Assembly: GCF_004348425.1 (NCBI RefSeq)
Contig: NZ_SMKK01000037.1
Coordinates: 1 to 47,857 of the forward strand
Length of the DNA: 47,857 bases
Direction: 5' to 3'
Source: Actinomadura sp. 7K507
Lineage (GTDB): Bacteria > Actinomycetota > Actinomycetes > Streptosporangiales > Streptosporangiaceae
Positions 27,201 to 35,707 of the stretch are shown one piece after another (the first letter of the stretch is position 1; each line of letters begins with the position of its first letter). Made by a program: the position numbers and the translations under genes. The notes below the pieces were generated by a model. It made no database searches. It saw only the letters and a list, made by a program, of their open reading frames with translations, and was not told where the DNA came from.

Positions 27201-29333
27201 TCACACGCGGCTGGGTTCGGGTTCCCGTCCGGCCTTCTCGGCGGGCCGGGAGCCGCCGTGCACGTCGATGTGCGGCAGGACGCGCGCGAGCGGCCCCGGC
27301 AGCCACCAGTTCGCCCGCCCGAGCAGCGACATCGTGGCGGGCACCAGCACCAGCCGGACGATCGTCGCGTCCAGCGCCACCGCCACCGCGAGCCCCACCC
27401 CCATCTGCTTGATGACCAGTCCGGGGTCGGCCGCGAAGCCGAGGAACACCGCCACCATGATCAGCGCGGCGCTGGAGATCACCCGGCCGGTCGCGGCCAG
27501 GCCGGAGGACACCGAGCCGTGCGCGTCGCCGCTCAGCAGCCATTCCTCCCGGACCCGTGAGAGCAGGAACACCTCGTAGTCCATCGACACGCCGAACAGC
27601 ACGGCGAACAGCAGCAGCACGATGAAGCTCGACACCGGCACGCTGTGCGGGAGTCCGAGCAGCCCGGCGCCCCAGCCCCACTGGAACACGGCCGTGAGCA
27701 CCCCGTACGCGGCGCCGATCGACAGCAGGTTCATCACCGCCGCCTTCAGCGGCGCCAGCAGGGACCTGAACACGATCATCAGCATGATGAAGGAGGTGGC
27801 GACGACCGCGCCGATCACGGGCCAGAGCCGGTCGGACAGCACCCGGGACAGGTCCACATAGGCGGCGGTCAGGCCGGTGATCTCCGCGCCCGGCGGCAGC
27901 ACGTCCGCGCGGATCCGGTCGACCAGGTCCGTGGCGCGCTCGTCCTGCGGCCCGTACTCCGGCGTGACCATGATCACCGCGGCGTCGCGGTCCGGGGACA
28001 GCCGGGGTGGCGCGACGGCCGCGACACCGCCCGTCCCGGCGAGCCGCTCGCCCAGGCCGGGCAGGGCGCTCTGGTCGGCCTTCTCCAGGTCGACGGCGAC
28101 GACGAGCGGACCGTTGGCGCCGTCACCGTAGCCTTCGGCGACCAGGTCGTAGGCCTGCCGGGCGGTGTTGGACGTCGGCTCGCTGCTGGCGTCGCTCGGC
28201 CACGTGCGCATCCCGAGCGCGGGCGCGGCCAGCGTGAGCATCAGCAGCGTCCCGGCCAGCAGCCACGGCAGCGGGCGCCGCCCGACGTGCTCGGCCCACC
28301 GCCGCACCCGCGGCGACTCCACCACGATCTTCGCCCCGGACGCGCGGTCGCGGCGGCGCAGCACCCGGCGCCCGGCGAGCCCCAGCACCGCCGGCAGCAG
28401 CGTGACCGCGCTCAGCATCGTCGTCGCCACGACCAGCCCGGTCGTGAAACCCATGGTCATGAAGACCGGGATCCGGGACAGCACCAGCCCGCACAGCGCC
28501 AGCAGCACCGTGCACCCCGCGAAGATCACCGACAGCCCGGCGGTCGCGTTGGCGCGTCCCGCCGACTCGGGAACGCCGAGGCCCGCCGCCATGCCCTCGC
28601 GGTGCCGGGTCAGGATGAACAGCGCGTAGTCGATGCCGACGCCCAGCCCGACCATGATGGCCAGGGTCGGCGCGGTGGTCGCCACATCGGTGAACGCGGC
28701 CAGCAGCGTGATTCCCGACACGCCCGCGCCGAGCCCTGCGAGCGCCACCACCAGCGGCAGGCCCGCCGCCACGACCGACCCGAACGCCAGCAGCAGGATC
28801 ACCAGCGCGGCCCCGATCCCGATCGCCTCGGCGGTGCCTCCGGGGGCCGTGACGTTCTCGGGCACCTGGCCGCCGAACTCCACCTGGTAGCCCGCGGCGT
28901 CGAGGTTCCCGGTCGCCGACCTCAGCAGGTCGAGCGTCTCCCCCGGCGCCAGGTCCGTGACCGGCACCGAGTACCGGACGGTCATCAGCGCGGTCGCGCC
29001 GTCCGGGCTCGGCTGCGGCGGGTCGACCGCGCTGACGTGCGGCAGCTCGCCCAGTTCCGCGGCCGCCGCCGACAGCGCCGCCCGGTCGACCGTCCCGGAG
29101 TCCGCGTGGACGACGACCCTCGCGTCCGCCCCCGACAGCGCCGGGAAGCGCCCTTCCAGCAGGTCGGTGGCCTGCTGCGACCCCGTCCCTTCCAGCGTGT
29201 AGTTGTCGTGCAGGGATCCTCCGGCGACACCCGCCAGGCCGGCCATCGACGCGACCAGGACCACCCACACGACGATGAACCGCCAGGGCCGCAGGGCCGC
29301 GGCCCTCCCCAGGCGGTAAAGCAGACGGGACAT
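27201..29333 (-). CDS. MMPL/RND-family transporter
   Basis: This 710-residue membrane protein has the two-fold repeat of RND pumps: each half has a large extracellular loop and a block of about five or six helices. GVGIDYALFILTRHREG (first half) and GVSMDYEVFLLSRVREEW (second half) carry the conserved Asp-Tyr proton-relay motifs of the MMPL family. These proteins export lipids or drugs; in mycobacteria they export mycolate-type lipids, but no lipid or polyketide genes are adjacent here. The ATG at 29333 follows GGGGGAGAAAAG. It is upstream of the SARP gene on the same strand with a 54-nt gap. Confidence 0.9.
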   Translation of the reverse strand: MSRLLYRLGRAAALRPWRFIVVWVVLVASMAGLAGVAGGSLHDNYTLEGTGSQQATDLLEGRFPALSGADARVVVHADSGTVDRAALSAAAAELGELPHVSAVDPPQPSPDGATALMTVRYSVPVTDLAPGETLDLLRSATGNLDAAGYQVEFGGQVPENVTAPGGTAEAIGIGAALVILLLAFGSVVAAGLPLVVALAGLGAGVSGITLLAAFTDVATTAPTLAIMVGLGVGIDYALFILTRHREGMAAGLGVPESAGRANATAGLSVIFAGCTVLLALCGLVLSRIPVFMTMGFTTGLVVATTMLSAVTLLPAVLGLAGRRVLRRRDRASGAKIVVESPRVRRWAEHVGRRPLPWLLAGTLLMLTLAAPALGMRTWPSDASSEPTSNTARQAYDLVAEGYGDGANGPLVVAVDLEKADQSALPGLGERLAGTGGVAAVAPPRLSPDRDAAVIMVTPEYGPQDERATDLVDRIRADVLPPGAEITGLTAAYVDLSRVLSDRLWPVIGAVVATSFIMLMIVFRSLLAPLKAAVMNLLSIGAAYGVLTAVFQWGWGAGLLGLPHSVPVSSFIVLLLFAVLFGVSMDYEVFLLSRVREEWLLSGDAHGSVSSGLAATGRVISSAALIMVAVFLGFAADPGLVIKQMGVGLAVAVALDATIVRLVLVPATMSLLGRANWWLPGPLARVLPHIDVHGGSRPAEKAGREPEPSRV

Positions 29334-29428
29334 CTTTTCTCCCCCAGAACGGCTCTGTTCGTCATCCTGAGGATCGCGCGCGTCCCTTGCCGTCCACTTG
29401 GCGGTGACTTGCGAGAGGACCACGCGGC

Positions 29429-29445
29429 CGCAAGCGCCGCTTGCG
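29429..29445. repeat. 7-bp inverted repeat in the MMPL/deaminase-like intergenic region
   Basis: CGCAAGC-GCC-GCTTGCG is a perfect inverted repeat in the 145-nt divergent gap between the MMPL gene and the deaminase-like gene. It might be an operator for either. Confidence 0.35.
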
Positions 29446-29478
29446 ATGCCCGTTCACCGGGCCCGTACCCTTGGGGGC

Positions 29479-29811
29479 GTGAGCGAGCTGAACCCCGAGG
29501 ACGCGAAGATCATCACCCTGGCCAGGTCGGCGCGGGCCCGCACGGGCGCCGCCGAGGGCGCCGCCGTCCGCGACGAGACGGGCCGCACCTACTCCGCCAC
29601 GAGCGTGGACCTGCCGTCCCTGAAGCTCTCGGCGCTCAAGGTCGCCGTCGCGATGGCCGTCTCCAGCGGCGCCGAGGACCTGGAGGCCGCCGCCGTGGTC
29701 ACCGCCGCCGAGAGCCCGGCCGCGGCCGACGTCACCGCCGTCCGGGACCTGGGCGCCAAGGCCCCCGTCCTCGTGGCGGGTCCCGACGGAAGCGTCAAGG
29801 CGACCCTGTGA
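29479..29811 (+). CDS. Cytidine-deaminase-like protein without zinc-binding motifs
   Basis: This 110-residue protein is similar to short actinobacterial proteins encoded beside era, corC and ybeY that are usually labelled cytidine deaminase. LARSARARTGAAEGAAVRDETGRTYSATSVDLPSLKLSALKVAVAMAV matches the general fold. The catalytic signatures are missing: there is no (H/C)AE and no PCxxC zinc motif, and the protein has no cysteine or histidine at all. It is therefore unlikely to be a zinc deaminase; it may bind nucleosides or have another role. The GTG at 29479 is the first sensible start. Confidence 0.8.
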   Translation: MSELNPEDAKIITLARSARARTGAAEGAAVRDETGRTYSATSVDLPSLKLSALKVAVAMAVSSGAEDLEAAAVVTAAESPAAADVTAVRDLGAKAPVLVAGPDGSVKATL

Positions 29812-29880
29812 CCAGCGGGCCTGTGACCAGCGGGCCTGTGATCGGCGGGCTCGTGATCGGCAGGCCCTTCACTGGCGGGC
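29806..29880. repeat. Five tandem 15-nt repeats at the gene junction
   Basis: Units at 29806, 29821, 29836, 29851 and 29866 read CTGTGACCAGCGGGC and diverging copies. The array begins at the end of the deaminase-like gene and runs into the 3' end of corC on the other strand. Copy-number change here would alter both ends. Confidence 0.8.
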
Positions 29881-31203
29881 CTGGCCGGAATCCTGCGTGT
29901 CCGGTGCGCCCTCCGCGGTCGCGCCCAGCCGCCTGACGAGCACGGTGCCGACCCGGTTGCGGCGGCCGGCGATGGCCTCGGCCTTGAGGGACAGGACGGG
30001 GTCCCCGTCCCCGGAGCCGACCTCGGCGGTGGAGCCCTCGATGGGGACGCGGCCGAGCGCGTGGGCGAGCAGGCCGCCGACCGTCTCGACCTCCTCCACG
30101 TCCATCTCCACGTCGAACAGCTCGGCGAGGTCCTCGACCGGGAGGCGCGCGGTGACCCTGGCGGCGCCGTCCGGCAGCCAGGTCACCGGCGGCGTCTCCC
30201 GGTCGTACTCGTCGGTGATCTCCCCGACGATCTCCTCCAGGATGTCCTCGATCGTGACCAGGCCGGCGGTGCCGCCGTACTCGTCGATGACGACCGCGAG
30301 ATGGATCTGCCGGGCCTGCATCTCGCGCAGCAGCTCGTCGATCGGCTTGCTGTCGGGAACGTAGGTGGCGGGCCGCATCACCGAGTCGACCGTCTCGACG
30401 GACTCGCCCTCGCGGTGCTCCTGGCTGCGGCGGACGACGTCCTTGAGGTAGGCGATGCCGACGACGTCGTCCTCGTTCTCGCCGACGACGGGAATCCGGG
30501 AGAAGCCGCTGCGCAGCGCGAGCGACATCGCCTGCCGGAGGGTCTTGCGGCGCTCGACGAACACGATGTCGGTGCGCGGCACCATCACCTCGCGGACGAG
30601 CGTGTCGCCCAGCTCGAACACCGAGTGGATCATCTCCCGCTCGACCGGCTCGATCAGGCTGCGCTGCTCGGCCAGGTCCACCAGGTCGCGCAGCTCGGCC
30701 TCGGACGCGAACGGCCCCTCCCGGAACCCCTTGCCGGGGGTGAGGGCGTTGCCGAGCGCGATCAGCAGCCGGGGCAGCGGCCCGAACACCCGCGTCACCG
30801 GATGGATCACCGCGGCGCCGGCCAGCGCGATCCGGTCGGCGTGCTGGATGCCGAGCGTGCGCGGCGCGACCCCGACCACCACGTAGCTGATCACGATCAT
30901 GATCGCGGCGGCGGTGACGTAGGCGCGCCACGTCTCGTCCAGCCACGAGATGCACAGGTCCGCGAAGATCACGGTGGCGACCAGCTCGCAGGCGATGCGC
31001 AGCAGCAGCACCATGTTGACGTAGCGGGCCGGGTCGGCGACCACCTCGGCCAGCCGTCTCGCGCCGCGCCGCCCGTCGCGGACGATCTCCTCGACGGTGA
31101 CCCGCGACACCCGGGCGAGCGCCGCCTCCGTACTGGCCAGCAGGCCCGCCATGAGGACCAGGCCCGCCGCGAGGGCCAGCAACCACGCCTGAGCGGTGCT
31201 CAT
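29869..31203 (-). CDS. CorC/HlyC-family CBS-domain membrane protein
   Basis: This 444-residue protein has an N-terminal CNNM-like (DUF21) membrane domain of about four helices (1-190). A tandem CBS pair (EVMVPRTDIVFVERRKTLRQAM to VVIDEYGGTAGLVTIEDILEEIVGEI) and a C-terminal CorC transporter-associated domain (from about 345) follow. The family is linked to magnesium or cobalt export and is often annotated hemolysin C. The ATG at 31203 shares its A with the ybeY stop (TGATG), so translation is coupled to ybeY. The phoH-ybeY-corC order is widely conserved. Confidence 0.9.
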   Translation of the reverse strand: MSTAQAWLLALAAGLVLMAGLLASTEAALARVSRVTVEEIVRDGRRGARRLAEVVADPARYVNMVLLLRIACELVATVIFADLCISWLDETWRAYVTAAAIMIVISYVVVGVAPRTLGIQHADRIALAGAAVIHPVTRVFGPLPRLLIALGNALTPGKGFREGPFASEAELRDLVDLAEQRSLIEPVEREMIHSVFELGDTLVREVMVPRTDIVFVERRKTLRQAMSLALRSGFSRIPVVGENEDDVVGIAYLKDVVRRSQEHREGESVETVDSVMRPATYVPDSKPIDELLREMQARQIHLAVVIDEYGGTAGLVTIEDILEEIVGEITDEYDRETPPVTWLPDGAARVTARLPVEDLAELFDVEMDVEEVETVGGLLAHALGRVPIEGSTAEVGSGDGDPVLSLKAEAIAGRRNRVGTVLVRRLGATAEGAPDTQDSGQARQ

Positions 31204-31679
31204 CAGCCGCCGCGTTTCTCCCGCCAGGAGGTCAGGAGCCCGGCCTGCAGGCCGAACATCTCCCGGTGCTCCTCCGGCTCCGCGTGGTCGTAGCCGAGCA
31301 GGTGCAGGATGCCGTGCGCGCACAGCAGCTCCAGCTCCTCCGCGGTGCCGTGCCCGGCCTCGCGCGCCTGCCGCTCGGCCACCTCGGGGCACAGGACGAC
31401 GTCGCCGAGCAGCCCGGGGTCGCCGTCGCCGTCCTCGTCGGCGCCGCCGGACATGTGACCGGGCCGCAGCTCGTCCATGGGGAAGGACAGCACGTCGGTC
31501 GGGCCGGGCTCGTCCATCCACTTCTCGTGCAGCTCGGTCATCGCGGCCTCGTCGACCAGCAGCACCGACAGCTCCGCCAGCGGGTGGACGCGCATGCCGT
31601 CCAGGACGTGCCGGGACAGGCCGGCGATGGCGTTCTCGTCGACCGGGACACCCGACTCGTTGAGGACCTCGATGCTCAC
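31203..31679 (-). CDS. ybeY: Endoribonuclease YbeY
   Basis: This 158-residue metalloprotein takes part in 16S rRNA 3'-end maturation and ribosome quality control. The zinc motif [11 protein letters not shown] is intact near residues 121-131, and the conserved TDVLSFPM lies before it. GTG at 31679 overlaps the phoH stop (TAGTG) and its own stop overlaps the corC start. An acidic insertion ([11 protein letters not shown]) lies between the two motifs. Confidence 0.95.
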   Translation of the reverse strand: MSIEVLNESGVPVDENAIAGLSRHVLDGMRVHPLAELSVLLVDEAAMTELHEKWMDEPGPTDVLSFPMDELRPGHMSGGADEDGDGDPGLLGDVVLCPEVAERQAREAGHGTAEELELLCAHGILHLLGYDHAEPEEHREMFGLQAGLLTSWREKRGG

Positions 31680-32770
31680 TACCGCCCCCGCTTGCGGGCC
31701 CCGCCGCGTCCCGCCGCGCCCTGCTTGAACGCCGGCACCTGCTCCTCGTCGTAGCGGTTGTAGGCGTCGACGATGTCGGTGACCAGCTTGTGCCGGACGA
31801 CGTCGCGGCTGTCGAGGTGGCAGAAGTGGATGTCCTCGACGCCTTCCAGGATCCCCTGGACGACGCGCAGCCCGCTCTGCTGCCCGTTCGGCAGGTCGAC
31901 CTGCGTGACGTCGCCGGTCACCACGACCTTCGAGCCGAACCCGAGCCGGGTGAGGAACATCTTCATCTGCTCGGGCGAGGTGTTCTGCGCCTCGTCCAGG
32001 ATGATGAACGAGTCGTTCAGCGTCCTCCCGCGCATGTAGGCGAGGGGCGCGACCTCGATGGTGCCGGCGGCCATCAGGCGGGGGATCGAGTCGGGGTCGA
32101 CCATGTCGTGCAGCGCGTCGTAGAGGGGACGCAGGTACGGGTCGATCTTCTCGTACAGCGTGCCGGGCAGGAACCCGAGCCGCTCCCCCGCCTCCACCGC
32201 GGGACGCGTCAGGATGATCCGGTTGACCTTCTTGTCCTGCAGCGCGCGGACGGCCTTCGCCATCGCCAGGTACGTCTTGCCGGTGCCGGCGGGGCCGATC
32301 CCGAACACGATCGTGTGCTTGTCGATCGCGTCGACGTAGCGCCGCTGGTTCAGCGTCTTCGGGCGGATCGTGCGGCCCCGGCTGGACAGCACGTCCAGCG
32401 TCAGCACCTCGGCGGGGCGCGCGTCGCTCTCGCCGCGCAGCATCGCCAGGCTGCGCTCGACCGCGTCGGGGGTGAGCTGGGTGCCGCCCTTCAGCAGTTC
32501 GAGCATCTCGGTGAACAGCCGCGAGACCAGGGCGGTCTCGCCCTCGGGGCCGGTCACGGTGATCTCGTTGCCGCGGACGTGGATGTCGATGTCGTCGCCG
32601 AACGCCTGCTCGATCGCGTGGAGCAGCTCATCCCGGGAGCCCAGCAGGCTCACCATCGAATGGTCGTCCGGCACCACGATCCTGATCTGGGAGGGCGAGC
32701 CTGTCCGGTCGTCGCGCCCCGTGCTGGTGGACTCCGTGCGAGTCGACCTCGTGTGAGTTGATTCGACCAT
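31679..32770 (-). CDS. phoH: PhoH-family ATPase
   Basis: This 363-residue cytoplasmic ATPase/RNA helicase-like protein has an N-terminal region ([21 protein letters not shown]-like). The PhoH P-loop is [15 protein letters not shown] near residues 155-165. [33 protein letters not shown] (Walker B and sensor) follows. It is coupled to ybeY, with which it is thought to act in RNA processing. The first 30 residues are a Thr/Arg/Ser-rich low-complexity tail. The ATG at 32770 has an AAGG upstream. Confidence 0.93.
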   Translation of the reverse strand: MVESTHTRSTRTESTSTGRDDRTGSPSQIRIVVPDDHSMVSLLGSRDELLHAIEQAFGDDIDIHVRGNEITVTGPEGETALVSRLFTEMLELLKGGTQLTPDAVERSLAMLRGESDARPAEVLTLDVLSSRGRTIRPKTLNQRRYVDAIDKHTIVFGIGPAGTGKTYLAMAKAVRALQDKKVNRIILTRPAVEAGERLGFLPGTLYEKIDPYLRPLYDALHDMVDPDSIPRLMAAGTIEVAPLAYMRGRTLNDSFIILDEAQNTSPEQMKMFLTRLGFGSKVVVTGDVTQVDLPNGQQSGLRVVQGILEGVEDIHFCHLDSRDVVRHKLVTDIVDAYNRYDEEQVPAFKQGAAGRGGARKRGR

Positions 32771-32883
32771 TAGCCGGGCCTTGCGGCCTCTCCGACCTGC
32801 CTTCTGTCTGCTCCTGGTGTCCAGATGTACCGGTTCCATCGTACTGGCCGTGCCCGGCGCGACGCGGATGGTTTTCGCCGCGC

Positions 32884-32914
32884 CGCCGGGCGCGCGGAAC
32901 CGCGCCGCCCGGCG
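32884..32914. terminator. Strong GC hairpin between the HIT gene and phoH
   Basis: CGCCGGGC (32884-32891) pairs with GCCCGGCG (32907-32914), and an inner GCGCGG/CCGCGC stem closes an AA loop, with one bulged base. It lies just past the HIT stop and upstream of phoH, so it probably ends or reduces transcription between them. Confidence 0.6.
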
Positions 32915-32947
32915 AACGGGCAGGCGGGGAACGATCGGGCGGGACGG

Positions 32948-33292
32948 TCAGCCGGGCGGCCAGTTGAGGCCACGGCCGCCGAGCACGTGGGCGTGCACGT
33001 GGAACACGGTCTGGCCGGCCTGCGCGCCGGTGTTGAACACGACCCGGTAGCCGGTCCCGGCGATGCCCTCGTCCACCGCCACCTGGTGGGCCTCGCGCAC
33101 CAGTTCGGCGAGCAGCCCGGCGTCGGCCGCGGCGAGCTCGCCGGCGGTCGCGTGGTGCGCCCTCGGGATGACGAGCACGTGCGTGGGCGCCTGCGGGTTG
33201 ATGTCGCGGAACGCCACCGTGCCCGCCGACTCCCGGACGATCTTGGCCGGCACGTCCCCGGAAACGATCTTGCAGAACAGGCAGTCGGTCAT
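32948..33292 (-). CDS. HIT-family nucleotide hydrolase
   Basis: This 114-residue protein has the histidine-triad motif HVHAHVLGG near its C-terminus, and N-terminal CLFCKIVSGDVPAK typical of the HINT subgroup that hydrolyses purine-nucleoside phosphoramidates. The ATG at 33292 follows GGGGAGAAGG. It is upstream of phoH on the same strand and is interrupted from rsmE by the opposing sigma-factor pair. Confidence 0.93.
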   Translation of the reverse strand: MTDCLFCKIVSGDVPAKIVRESAGTVAFRDINPQAPTHVLVIPRAHHATAGELAAADAGLLAELVREAHQVAVDEGIAGTGYRVVFNTGAQAGQTVFHVHAHVLGGRGLNWPPG

Positions 33293-33572
33293 CCTTCTCC
33301 CCTCGCCGGCGGCCCGCGACCGCCCCGGAATCCTACCGAGACCCGCGAAGCATGGCTCCCGGCGGCCCGCACTGGATAAGGTTTTCGGCGATCAACCTTC
33401 CGTGGCGGTCGGCATCGCGTCCCGCTACTGGTTAGGGTTGTCAGCTCAGGGCGTACCCCCCGGTTCGCGACGCATTGCGGCGCGCCTGGATCGGGCGGGC
33501 GCGCCCTATCCACGCCGTTCCGAAGGCGACCGTACGAATGGGCGGCCGGGGGACGGCAAAGGTGGCGGACAG

Positions 33573-34181
33573 GTGACCGAGGCAAACCAGAACATGCCCT
33601 TTCGTAAACCCACCGACGAGGGTGCGCGTCCAACTGACGTGACCGAGACCCTCGTGGCCAGGGGCACGGCGGGGGCGGTGGCCGTCGCCTGGGATGCCGA
33701 TCAGGCGGTGACCGCGCTCTACAGCGCCAACTATCGCTCGCTGGTAAGGCTCGCAGCCATGCTCGTGCGGGACGCCGGAACGGCCGAAGAGGTCGTCCAG
33801 GACGCGTTCGTCGCGATGCACGGCGGCTGGCGCCGGCTGCGCGACCCCGACAAGGCCCTTTCGTACCTGCGCCAGTCGGTGGTGAACCGGTCGCGATCGG
33901 TGCTCCGGCACCGCGCCGTCGTCGAGAAGTACGCCCCGAAGGGCCTGCCGGACGCGCCGAGCGCGGAGGCCGGGGCCATCGGGGAGCTGGAACGCTCGGC
34001 GGTCATCGACGCGCTGTCCCGGCTGCCCGCCCGCCAGCGGGAGGCGCTCGTCCTCCGCTACTACGCGGATCTGTCCGAAGCGGAGATCGCCAGCGCGATG
34101 GGCATCTCCCGCGGTGCCGTGAAGAGTCACACGGCACGCGGCATGACCGCGCTACGCAACGTCCTGGAGCAGTTCTCATGA
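33573..34181 (+). CDS. ECF sigma factor, SigE family
   Basis: This 202-residue sigma factor directs RNA polymerase to stress promoters. Region 2 (ALYSANYRSLVRLAAMLVRDAGTAEEVVQDAFVAMHGGWRRL) and region 4 (ALSRLPARQREALVLRYYADLSEAEIASAMGISRGAVKSHTARGMTAL) are intact. The N-terminal 45 residues are extra and low in conservation; ATG 33594 is an alternative start. GTG 33573 was used because AAAGG precedes it. Its stop overlaps the next gene's ATG. The pair is inserted opposite to the surrounding hrcA-rsmE and HIT-phoH genes. Confidence 0.88.
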   Translation: MTEANQNMPFRKPTDEGARPTDVTETLVARGTAGAVAVAWDADQAVTALYSANYRSLVRLAAMLVRDAGTAEEVVQDAFVAMHGGWRRLRDPDKALSYLRQSVVNRSRSVLRHRAVVEKYAPKGLPDAPSAEAGAIGELERSAVIDALSRLPARQREALVLRYYADLSEAEIASAMGISRGAVKSHTARGMTALRNVLEQFS

Positions 34182-34885
34182 CCACCGACCCCCACGACGA
34201 GCACGGCGAGATCCTCCGCCGTGCCCTGAACGCGGAGGCGGACTCGGTCAACCCCGCGGGCGACGGCCTGGAGCGCATCCGGGCCCGCGTAGCCGACGGC
34301 TCCGGCCGCCGGTTCGGTCTCGGTCGGTTCGGCCCGGCCCGGTTCGGATTCGGGTTCGACCGGTTCACCGTCAACTGGGCGCGTCCCGTCCTCGCCGTGG
34401 CCGCCGCCGTGGCGATCGCCGGGCTCGGCGTGACCGCGCCGCAGACCATCGACCTCATCCAGCAGTCGGTGGGCAGCAACGGCTCGGCGGGCGGCGAACG
34501 CGACCACGCCGCCGGCGACCACACCGGCACCCAGGGCGACCCGGCGTCCCCCGGCCCGTCGACGCCGGGCGGCAGCACGTCCGGCTCCCCGAGCACCTCG
34601 GAGACGCCGAACTCCAGCTCCTCGCCGGGCCTGTCGTCCTGCGGCATCCAGCCGCCGCCCGAGTCGCCCACGATCGCGGCGTCCCCCGGGTCGGAGCCGA
34701 CCGGGGCCGCGACGCCCAAGCCCTGCCCGAGCGGCAGCACGTCGCAGGCGCCGACCACGACGCCGACGCCGCCGACGTCCACGACGCCGGACCCGGGCAA
34801 GCCGACGCAGGAACCCTCGTCGCCCCCGCCGAGCGAAACCACGAAGAGCACCGAGCAGGGCGACGCCGCCGCCGGCACCCCCTGA
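34178..34885 (+). CDS. Single-pass membrane protein, probable partner of the ECF sigma factor
   Basis: This 235-residue protein has an N-terminal cytoplasmic part (EILRRALNAEADSVNPAGDGLERIRARV), one membrane segment (about 68-90) and a long Ser/Thr/Pro-rich outer tail. It overlaps the sigma gene by ATGA. This layout is common for proteins encoded with SigE-family factors. No zinc anti-sigma motif (HxxxCxxC) is present, so it is not a ZAS-type anti-sigma; a partner or anti-sigma role is inferred from coupling only. Confidence 0.7.
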   Translation: MTTDPHDEHGEILRRALNAEADSVNPAGDGLERIRARVADGSGRRFGLGRFGPARFGFGFDRFTVNWARPVLAVAAAVAIAGLGVTAPQTIDLIQQSVGSNGSAGGERDHAAGDHTGTQGDPASPGPSTPGGSTSGSPSTSETPNSSSSPGLSSCGIQPPPESPTIAASPGSEPTGAATPKPCPSGSTSQAPTTTPTPPTSTTPDPGKPTQEPSSPPPSETTKSTEQGDAAAGTP

Positions 34886-34902
34886 GCGGGCCGCGAGCCC
34901 GC
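34886..34902. terminator. Short hairpin between convergent genes
   Basis: GCGGGC-CGCGA-GCCCGC (34886-34902) is a 6-bp stem just past the stop of the membrane-protein gene and next to the rsmE stop. It is weak but in a suitable place for both. Confidence 0.35.
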
Positions 34903-34907
34903 CGCCG

Positions 34908-35639
34908 CTACCAGCGGCCGGTCGCCGCCATCAGGACGGCGGCGGCCGCCACCCCCGCCGTCGACGTCCGCAGGACGGTCGGGCCGAGCCGGGCCGGGCG
35001 GCCTCCCGCCGCGGCGAACCGCTCCAGCTCCTCACCGGTGATGCCGCCCTCGGGCCCCACCACCACGACGATCTCGCCGTCCGCGGGCGGCTCCACGGTG
35101 CTGAGCCGCAGGTCGGCCTCCTCATGCAGGACCAGGGCCAGGGACGCCGCGGCGACCCGTCCGGCGACGTCGCCGGTGGACGCGAGCCCGGCGACCTGAG
35201 GCAGCCGGCTCCGCCTGGCCTGCTTGCCCGCCTCCCGGGCGGTGCCGCGCCAGCGCCCGAGGGCCTTCTCGCGGCGTTCCGGCCGCCACTGCGTGACGCA
35301 GCGCGCCGCCGACCACGGGACGATCTCGTCCACGCCCGCCTCGGTCATCGTCTCGACCGCCAGCTCCCCCCGGTCGCCCTTGGGGAGCGCCTGGACGACC
35401 ACGATGCGCGGCGACGGCGGCGGCTGCCGGTGCCGTGCCAGCACGTCCAGCGTCAGGGACGCCCGGCCGGCCTCGGTGACGACGCATTCGGCCAGCAGGC
35501 CCTCGCCGTCGGTCAGGTCGACGCGCTCACCGGGCCGCAGCCGCCGCACGGCCGCGGCGTGCCGCCCCTCCGGGCCGTCCAGGACGACGCTCGCGCGTTC
35601 CAGCGCGTCCGACCCGGCGAGGAAAACCGGCGGGCTCAT
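34908..35639 (-). CDS. rsmE: 16S rRNA m3U1498 methyltransferase
   Basis: This 243-residue SPOUT methyltransferase modifies uridine 1498 of 16S rRNA using S-adenosylmethionine. The N-terminal PUA-like domain holds GPEGRHAAAVRRLRPGERVDL. The knotted C-terminal domain has VVQALPKGDRGELAVETMTEAGVDEI, VVVVGPEGGITGEELE and the terminal LGPTVLRTSTAGVAAAAVL. Start ATG 35639 follows GGGAGG. It lies 68 nt after dnaJ, the usual hrcA-dnaJ-rsmE order. Confidence 0.95.
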   Translation of the reverse strand: MSPPVFLAGSDALERASVVLDGPEGRHAAAVRRLRPGERVDLTDGEGLLAECVVTEAGRASLTLDVLARHRQPPPSPRIVVVQALPKGDRGELAVETMTEAGVDEIVPWSAARCVTQWRPERREKALGRWRGTAREAGKQARRSRLPQVAGLASTGDVAGRVAAASLALVLHEEADLRLSTVEPPADGEIVVVVGPEGGITGEELERFAAAGGRPARLGPTVLRTSTAGVAAAAVLMAATGRW

Positions 35640-35707
35640 GGGCCTCCCTGGTCACCATGCGCGGAGTCGCCGCGGCGGCCCTCTTCGTAGGCCGCCGCCG
35701 CTGCTCT

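Noticed and set aside
23868..27560. 1230-residue open frame opposite the SARP gene
   Set aside because: Antisense shadow with biased composition. The minus-strand SARP-type protein has clear domains in order.
23796..29333. Secondary-metabolite cluster suggested by SARP and MMPL genes
   Set aside because: No polyketide, peptide synthetase, terpene or tailoring genes are in the window; neighbours are housekeeping genes.
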